Part shown: positions 4,317 through 8,438 of the stretch, in pieces
Layout: each line of letters opens with the position of its first letter
Position numbering within the stretch: the stretch's first letter is position 1
Assembly: GCA_038063315.1 (NCBI GenBank)
Contig: JBBTVI010000007.1
Span: 1 to 8,438, forward strand
Length of the DNA: 8,438 nt
From: JBBTVI01 sp038063315
GTDB lineage: Bacteria; Patescibacteriota; Minisyncoccia; Sungbacterales; HO2-52-23
Direction: 5' to 3'
Position numbers and translations under genes: made by a program
The notes under the pieces: model-generated
What the model saw: the letters and a program-made list of their open reading frames with translations, nothing else
Database searches by the model: none
Told to the model about the DNA's origin: nothing

Positions 4317-6920
4317 TCACCCCGCCGTCCCCCACCTCCCGTTCATAACACTCCAGTCCAAGGAATTGACGATGCCGTCGGAGTCGAGGTCGGCAGTGCC
4401 ACTTCTTCCCCATTGTCCGTTCATAATGGCCCAGTCGAGAGAGTTCACGATGCCATCGGAGTTGAGATCAGCGGTGAGATTCCCTGGTGGCATCACCATC
4501 AAACCGAAAGTGGTACTGCGCGTGACACCACTGCCCGTCGCCCAAACTGTAATGGGATAAGGAAAATCATCGGGCGGCGTTGTGGGCGAGGTTTGAATTG
4601 TCATTGTCGTCGTGCAAGTGGTTGAAGGCGTACACGAGCCCGGAGAGAAGGATGCTGTCGCACCAAGAGGAAGACCGGTGACATCAGACGGCGAGAAGGA
4701 GACGGCGGTGGCAGTTCCTGCGGTCTTGGTAACGGTAATAGTGTTTGTGACGGACTGCCCGGCTATCACATCTTTATCCCCGCTGTTTGCAAGTGAGAAG
4801 TTAAAACTTGTCGGCGGAGGATTTACGGTCACCTGGAACGTCTGATCGTGCGCGAGAGACCCGGCAGTTCCGCGAACGGTGATCGTATACACGCTTGCCG
4901 GGGTTCCTGTGGTAGTGGTGATGCGAATCGTACTGGTGCAGGACGGCGACGGCGTGCACGGAGAATTCAGATAAGCGATGTTCATTCCTGTCGGAAGCTG
5001 GCCCACCGTGGAGAATGCGACAGGCGCGGGAATACCGGCAACGGTCGTTACCGTAACGCTTGTGTCCACGCTTGCTCCCTGAGTGAGAAATTTATCCGCT
5101 ATAGCTCCGAGAGAAAAATTGAACGGAGGCGGTGTGCCAAGTACGGTAAGCTGAAACAGCGATATTTTTGTGAGCGTCCCCGCTTTCCCCGCAAGGGTGA
5201 TATCAAAATCCCCGATGGGTGTCGCTCCGGTTGTCGCAATAGTCATCGTTGTGCCGCACGTAGTGGACGGAGTGCATGACGTAGGAGAAAAGGAGGCGGT
5301 GGCGCCCGCGGGAAGTCCTGTGACATCGGATGGAGAGAAAGAAACGGTCTGGGCGGTGCCCGCGGTCTTGGTGACTGTAATGAGGTTCCCCACGGAGCTC
5401 CCTTGAGTGACAGATTTATCACCGGCGTTTGAAAGTATAAAATCAAATGCTCCGGCAGGCGGATTCACCGTCAGGATAAATCCGGTCGTCCGTATGAGTG
5501 TTCCCGCCTTTCCTGTAACGGTGATGTTAAAGTTCCCGGTTGGTGTCGCTCCGGTTGTCGCAATAGTCATCGTTGTGCTGCACGTAGTGGACGGAGTGCA
5601 TGACGTAGGAGAAAAGGAGGCGGTGGCGCCCGCGGGAAGTCCTGTGACATCGGACGGAGAGAAAGAAACGGTCTGGGCGGTGCCTGATATTTTACTCACG
5701 GTCATCGTGTTAGAGACCGTGCTTCCTTGAACGACTGACTTGTCCCCGCCATCGGAGAGGGTGAAGTTGAATTCAGTTGGGGCAGTACAGCTCCCTCCCT
5801 GATTGCAGACGTCGAAGAAGAGGAGAAGCGCACCGGCCGATACCCCTTGCGCGTTCGCTTCCTGATTCTGGAAATAGAGCTTGTGCCGTCCGTCGGAGAG
5901 ATTCCTCGTATCCCAATTCAACGTGTGCTTCCCCTGAGTATTCGTTAAAAACAGCAACTTTCCACCGGCAGGATGGATATCGCCGACCGTCGCATTCTTC
6001 CAGAATTTTGGATCCAAATGGTGATTGGCGTCCTCCCAAATTGCGCCCTTGTTGCCGCCTTGGGCAAAGCTCACCGTGATCGGCACCACGCCGCTCACTC
6101 GCGGCACGCTCAAATTGTTCTCGCCGGGCCTGAAGAAATCCACATAATTGACCGCGACATTGGTGTAGTCCGTTCCCGGGTACCACGTCCGTGCGATTGG
6201 GTCGTTGGTTGCCCGATAGCGACCGCTGTTGCCTTGTATCGCGATCTGAAAATTGAGCGTCGTAAACTGACGGGTCCCAATGTCAACATGGCTACTGACA
6301 TTGGGAGACATACGAACTTCACCAACTCCTATAGTTTCTGGCGGCGCAGCCCAAAGAGTAAGGTTGTCAGAATACCATGTGCACTCGGAACGCCCTGCAA
6401 TATATTTATGGCTCACAACTGAAGTATCGCAATTGCCGTTGAGTGAATGCAAGACGCCTCCGCCTGAAGTGTCCGCGCCTCCCACGAACCCTCCTCCCCT
6501 GATCCAATTGATGGTACTTGGGTTGTTAAACGACATCACGCGCACCCAAAACTTTTGATCGATCGGTGGAACGGTCACCGAACCGTCATTCCGCGCATTG
6601 GGAAGGCACGCGGCCATGTGGATATGCCGCGGCGCATCGTCATCGGTAAAACGGTTGCTGTCGTGGTGCGCCGCCGGATTCAAATCCTCATCCCACCAGC
6701 TGTGGCTTTCAAGTGGGATCGCCGGCGCAATACAATTTGGATACACACCCCATTGCCCGACGTCCGTCGGCAAAGATGTAGTCACTCTCGCACTAACGAT
6801 GTGCACGTTGAGTAAAAACCCAACCGCCGCCGCGAGGGCGATAGAGCTGGCCAGGAACTTGCGCCAGCTCACGTGTGTCCGCCCGAGGCGGACGGAGGAG
6901 AAAGTGGTGATGGTGCTCAT
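4317..6920 (-). CDS. Secreted multi-domain protein with four Ig-like repeats and dockerin-like C-terminus (paralogue B)
   Basis: An 867-residue exported protein. Signal peptide: basic N-region to residue 22, hydrophobic core ~23-40, probable cleavage after VSA (44). Residues ~50-378 are the same unrecognised domain as in the paralogue at 146-2356, with the patches WGVYPNC, HSWWDEDLNP, RHIHMAAC, GTRQF, WEDANHH, GDIHP and GRHKLYFQ and six matching cysteines (63, 105, 164, 180, 372, 378). Four Ig-like repeats of about 104-108 residues follow (about 383-487, 491-594, 598-701, 705-811), each with a FxF/SL start, a paired-cysteine SCTPSxTC-type motif and a T-V-x-G strand. The tail (817-867) has two dockerin-type calcium loops, DLNSDGIVNSLD and DLDSDGIVNSLD. 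The product is inferred to be an extracellular binding or structural protein; enzymatic activity cannot be excluded given conserved H/D/E residues. The ATG matches the paralogue's; no Shine-Dalgarno is seen. Confidence 0.92.
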   Translation of the reverse strand: MSTITTFSSVRLGRTHVSWRKFLASSIALAAAVGFLLNVHIVSARVTTSLPTDVGQWGVYPNCIAPAIPLESHSWWDEDLNPAAHHDSNRFTDDDAPRHIHMAACLPNARNDGSVTVPPIDQKFWVRVMSFNNPSTINWIRGGGFVGGADTSGGGVLHSLNGNCDTSVVSHKYIAGRSECTWYSDNLTLWAAPPETIGVGEVRMSPNVSSHVDIGTRQFTTLNFQIAIQGNSGRYRATNDPIARTWYPGTDYTNVAVNYVDFFRPGENNLSVPRVSGVVPITVSFAQGGNKGAIWEDANHHLDPKFWKNATVGDIHPAGGKLLFLTNTQGKHTLNWDTRNLSDGRHKLYFQNQEANAQGVSAGALLLFFDVCNQGGSCTAPTEFNFTLSDGGDKSVVQGSTVSNTMTVSKISGTAQTVSFSPSDVTGLPAGATASFSPTSCTPSTTCSTTMTIATTGATPTGNFNITVTGKAGTLIRTTGFILTVNPPAGAFDFILSNAGDKSVTQGSSVGNLITVTKTAGTAQTVSFSPSDVTGLPAGATASFSPTSCTPSTTCGTTMTIATTGATPIGDFDITLAGKAGTLTKISLFQLTVLGTPPPFNFSLGAIADKFLTQGASVDTSVTVTTVAGIPAPVAFSTVGQLPTGMNIAYLNSPCTPSPSCTSTIRITTTTGTPASVYTITVRGTAGSLAHDQTFQVTVNPPPTSFNFSLANSGDKDVIAGQSVTNTITVTKTAGTATAVSFSPSDVTGLPLGATASFSPGSCTPSTTCTTTMTIQTSPTTPPDDFPYPITVWATGSGVTRSTTFGLMVMPPGNLTADLNSDGIVNSLDWAIMNGQWGRSGTADLDSDGIVNSLDWSVMNGRWGTAG
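5218..5360 (-). repeat. Near-identical direct repeat within the Ig-like array (copy 2)
   Basis: This 143-bp stretch is repeated at 5542-5684 with only two mismatches; the period of 324 bp equals 108 codons, one Ig-like domain. Identity is far above that of the other two repeats, pointing to recent duplication or gene conversion within the array. Confidence 0.9.
5542..5684 (-). repeat. Near-identical direct repeat within the Ig-like array (copy 1)
   Basis: Partner of 5218-5360. It encodes the conserved core of the first Ig-like repeat (TVSFSPSDVTGLPAGATASF region). Recombination between the two copies would delete or add exactly one domain in frame. Confidence 0.9.
6877..6893. repeat. Palindrome inside the start of paralogue B (GTCCGCC-CGA-GGCGGAC)
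   Basis: Identical to 2313-2329: perfect 7-bp arms, 3-nt loop, coding for part of the SVRLGRTH stretch. The residues following it are unrelated between the two proteins. Confidence 0.85.
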
Positions 6921-6939
6921 AAAAAATATGTGAAACTTG

Positions 6940-6984
6940 CCCCGTTAGAGGCAGTCGCGCCTCGCGACACGGCCTCTAACGGGG
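6940..6984. repeat. Nested 45-bp hairpin in the leader of paralogue B
   Basis: Outer arms CCCCGTTAGAGGC (6940-6952) and GCCTCTAACGGGG (6972-6984) are perfect complements. Inside them GTCGCG (6954-6959) and CGCGAC (6963-6968) pair around a CCT loop, so about 19 bp can form with a small asymmetric bulge. It ends 19 nt before the ATG at 6920 and, if transcribed from the TACAAT box, lies in the 5' leader. It is absent from the otherwise matching leader of paralogue A, so it is an insertion here or a loss there. There is no following T-run in either direction that would make it a standard terminator. Confidence 0.85.
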
Positions 6985-7030
6985 TTAAAAAATGAATACG
7001 ACAAATACTACTGCGACTCTGTTTGCTTGT

Positions 7031-7036
7031 ATTGTA
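7031..7036 (-). promoter_or_regulatory. Candidate -10 box TACAAT of paralogue B
   Basis: TACAAT on the minus strand matches 5 of 6 consensus positions and directly follows the G11 tract, about 110 nt before the ATG. As in copy A, no clear -35 hexamer is visible upstream of the G tract. Confidence 0.5.
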
Positions 7037-7047
7037 CCCCCCCCCCC
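7037..7047 (-). repeat. G11 homopolymer in the promoter region of paralogue B
   Basis: Eleven G on the coding strand, abutting the -10 candidate. It is four bases longer than the paralogous tract at 2431-2437. Tracts of this length are prone to slipped-strand length change. Confidence 0.8.
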
Positions 7048-7055
7048 AGCGCAGA

Positions 7056-7073
7056 GGGAAAGGGAGGGTGGGG
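7056..7073 (+). other. G-quadruplex motif, copy B
   Basis: Same 18-bp GGG-AAA-GGG-A-GGG-T-GGGG motif as at 2446-2463, on the template strand for paralogue B. It lies 8 bp beyond the end of the ATPase gene, so it could also affect transcription leaving that gene. Confidence 0.8.
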
Positions 7074-7080
7074 ATAACTC

Positions 7081-8325
7081 TCACTGCGCAATACCGGCCA
7101 GGTTCCAGGGATACCGATGCTCCGGCTTGCTCGCTATGCCATTGAGCGCCACCGCAAGGCATGTGTCAGGGCGGTAATGTTCTTGAAAATAATTCAGTGC
7201 GGTCGCGTCGAACTGCGCAAAATTCAGTTTCGCTTCAATGGGCAGGACGGATGCTTTGCGCTTCAGAATAAAATCGATTTCTTTTTTGTCCGTCGTGCGC
7301 CAGTAGCAGACGCTTTCTTTTCCGTAATACTTCACGAGGTCGCTAAAGACGGCGGTCTCGAACACATTGCCAAGCACCTCTTTCTGGAGCTGTTTGAGCC
7401 AGAGCATCTGCATGAGCCCGCTGTCGTAGAAAAAGATCTTCGGCGTCTTAAAGAGCTCGCTCCGGATGTTTTTATGGTACGGCTTCACCAGCCGAATGAC
7501 ATAGGTTTGTTCCAGAATGAAAAGGTAGTGCTCAACGGTCTGTTTCGCAAGAGCGCAGGTGTTGGACAATTCGGTCACGGACAGGAGATTGCCGCTCTGG
7601 CTCGCGAGGACTTCGACGAGCTTGTTGAACTTGTCCACCTCCTTGATGTTCGCGAGATCTTTGATGTCTTTCCGGATATATGTATCCACGATCTGCTGGA
7701 GATACCGCTCTTTGCGCTCCACGCTCGGCTCGAGCACAATTTTCGGATACCCGCCGTAGAGTACGTACTCCTGATACAGCACGCGTAGTTCCTCACGGCG
7801 CTTTTCCGTGATGTCTATGTCGTACAGTGCATCTTTGTCGTGATGATATGACTTAAACGTCAGAAATTCATCGAAAGACAGGGGGAAAAGCTCGAAATTG
7901 ACCGTGCGGCCGACCAGGGAATCCTTGAATTTGTTTTTCATGGAAAAACTGGACGAGCCGGAGACGAGGAGCTTGAGCTCCTTGTGGTGGTCTGCGACGA
8001 TTTTCAAAAAAGATGACGGGTTGACGAGATACTGAATTTCATCAATGAAGACAAACACCGCTGCTTTGGGCTCGCCCTTTGGATATGCGCCTTCTTCACG
8101 CAGATATCTGATAAACTCATCCGCACCAGCGTCAAGTATTGCGGTGAGGCGGGAATCTTCGAGGTCAATGTAGAATGTCGTCTTGCCCTTCTCATGCAGG
8201 TAAGACCGGATGTAGTTGAGGAGCGATGTTTTCCCCACCTGCCGCGCGCCGTGCAGGACCACGATATCATTTGTGTCCAAATATCGGGAAATTTCATCAA
8301 ACATGTTTCTTTTGAAAATCTCCAT
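7081..8325 (-). CDS. AAA-family ATPase with DUF4143 / PD-(D/E)XK-like C-terminal domain
   Basis: A 414-residue cytoplasmic protein of the AAA_14-DUF4143 type. The N-terminal ATPase has a Walker A motif GARQVGKTS (26-34), a Walker B motif FVFIDE (91-96) followed by IQYL, and a sensor-like LLVSGSSSF (119-127); SLVGRTVNFELFPLSFDEFL (136-155) is the family's usual link. Residues ~200-275 look like a winged helix (LSVTELSNTCALAKQTVEHYL). The C-terminal part contains GNVFETAVFSDL (319-330) and the motif YWRTTDKKEIDFIL ... PIEAKLN (341-368), whose E/D...E-x-K layout fits a PD-(D/E)XK nuclease-like fold. Length and motifs are complete. Members are widespread in bacteria and archaea but their physiological role is not settled; links to DNA processing or to mobile or defence genes are suggestions only. 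The ATG at 8325 places MEIFKRNM before the ATPase, as in relatives. Confidence 0.92.
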   Translation of the reverse strand: MEIFKRNMFDEISRYLDTNDIVVLHGARQVGKTSLLNYIRSYLHEKGKTTFYIDLEDSRLTAILDAGADEFIRYLREEGAYPKGEPKAAVFVFIDEIQYLVNPSSFLKIVADHHKELKLLVSGSSSFSMKNKFKDSLVGRTVNFELFPLSFDEFLTFKSYHHDKDALYDIDITEKRREELRVLYQEYVLYGGYPKIVLEPSVERKERYLQQIVDTYIRKDIKDLANIKEVDKFNKLVEVLASQSGNLLSVTELSNTCALAKQTVEHYLFILEQTYVIRLVKPYHKNIRSELFKTPKIFFYDSGLMQMLWLKQLQKEVLGNVFETAVFSDLVKYYGKESVCYWRTTDKKEIDFILKRKASVLPIEAKLNFAQFDATALNYFQEHYRPDTCLAVALNGIASKPEHRYPWNLAGIAQ

Positions 8326-8343
8326 GGTGTTATTTTAAGGCGG

Positions 8344-8385
8344 ATATGACTTTACTTTATGTTGAATTAAAAGATAAGTCAATAT
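8344..8385. promoter_or_regulatory. Imperfect inverted repeat bracketing the ATPase promoter
   Basis: ATATGACTT (8344-8352) pairs with AAGTCAATAT (8376-8385) apart from one extra A. One arm overlaps the -35 hexamer and the other the transcription start region, so it is a possible operator. Short arms and one bulge make it uncertain. Nothing else is supported in 8386-8438. Confidence 0.3.
8354..8382 (-). promoter_or_regulatory. Promoter of the ATPase gene
   Basis: TTGACT (8382-8377), a 17-nt spacer and TAAAGT (8359-8354) on the minus strand; this would start a transcript about 20 nt before the ATG at 8325. A second TAAAT-like box, TAAAAT (8337-8332), lies 6 nt before the ATG and could give a leaderless transcript, but has no good -35. 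No Shine-Dalgarno is seen in the leader. Confidence 0.55.
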
Positions 8386-8438
8386 GCCACCCTGTGGAAA
8401 ACCAGCAACACGAAACAAGCCAGCCGCGCCTTATGGCG

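Larger units (their letters stand above)
6872..7077 (-). promoter_or_regulatory. 5' module of paralogue B, duplicated at 2308-2467
   Basis: Same order of parts as in the other copy: G-quadruplex block, homopolymeric G tract (here G11), -10 candidate TACAAT, AT-rich leader and first 16 codons with the palindrome. The extra ~46 bp relative to copy A is accounted for mainly by the hairpin at 6940-6984. The module begins only 4 bp after the ATPase stop codon, so it fills the entire intergenic gap. Confidence 0.7.

Noticed and set aside
4189..4317. A 42-codon ORF starting at the TGATG junction after paralogue B
   Set aside because: It has no signal peptide or domain and no similarity to the ORF at the equivalent place after paralogue A; probably chance.
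4320..6920. CRISPR-like spaced repeats in the repetitive coding region
   Set aside because: Repeats are about 324 bp apart, in frame and coding for Ig-like domains; there are no short uniform repeats with unique spacers anywhere in the window. No tRNA or rRNA gene was seen either.
7117..7788. A 223-codon open frame on the plus strand opposite the ATPase gene
   Set aside because: It lies entirely antisense to a well-supported ATPase with full Walker motifs; its translation shows no recognisable domain and its openness follows from codon use of the real gene.
146..8325. Possible alternative genetic code (UGA as glycine) of some CPR lineages
   Set aside because: TGA ends four complete proteins at natural C-termini and no conserved domain is interrupted by in-frame TGA, so the standard bacterial code fits.

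Overview
The window reads as bacterial DNA of roughly 50% GC with every supportable gene on the minus strand, so transcription runs from high to low coordinates. It most resembles a genome of the Candidate Phyla Radiation, probably Parcubacteria. The grounds are large secreted proteins ending in a compact two-repeat dockerin-like tail, a short HicB/HicA pair, an AAA/DUF4143 ATPase and host genes without clear Shine-Dalgarno sequences. This assignment is an inference from gene style; there is no rRNA or marker gene. TGA, TAG and TAA all serve as ordinary stops, which argues against a lineage that reads UGA as glycine.

Layout in transcription order: (1) 8325-7081, an AAA ATPase with a DUF4143 / PD-(D/E)XK-like C-terminus, behind a recognisable promoter. 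(2) 6920-4317, a large secreted multi-domain protein (paralogue B): signal peptide, an unrecognised N-terminal domain with six conserved cysteines, four Ig-like repeats, two dockerin-like calcium loops. (3) 4152-3635, a HicB antitoxin / HicA toxin operon with an ATGA overlap; its promoter carries a perfect 8-bp inverted repeat around the -35 box, a good operator candidate. (4) 3581-2485, a complete IS630-family insertion sequence flanked by TA, whose transposase is split by one nucleotide at an A8 tract. (5) 2356-146, a second secreted protein (paralogue A) with the same N-terminal domain and dockerin-like tail but a different middle (one Ig-like, one FN3, one further Ig-like domain). (6) a doubtful 35-residue signal-peptide-like ORF at 146-39.

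The most unusual structure is the 5' module shared by the two secreted-protein genes (2308-2467 and 6872-7077). Each copy contains a canonical G-quadruplex motif on the plus strand, a homopolymeric G tract on the coding strand (7 versus 11 nt) abutting a good -10 box, an AT-rich leader, and the first 16 codons, which are nearly identical at DNA level and contain a 7-bp-arm palindrome. Similarity falls sharply just after the palindrome. Copy B also has a 45-bp nested hairpin in its leader that copy A lacks. This looks like a conserved, perhaps exchangeable, expression cassette with potential for length-variable (phase-variable) transcription of surface or secreted proteins. The HicBA pair and the IS lie between the two paralogues. 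No cohesin, sortase or other partner for the dockerin-like tails is present in the window.
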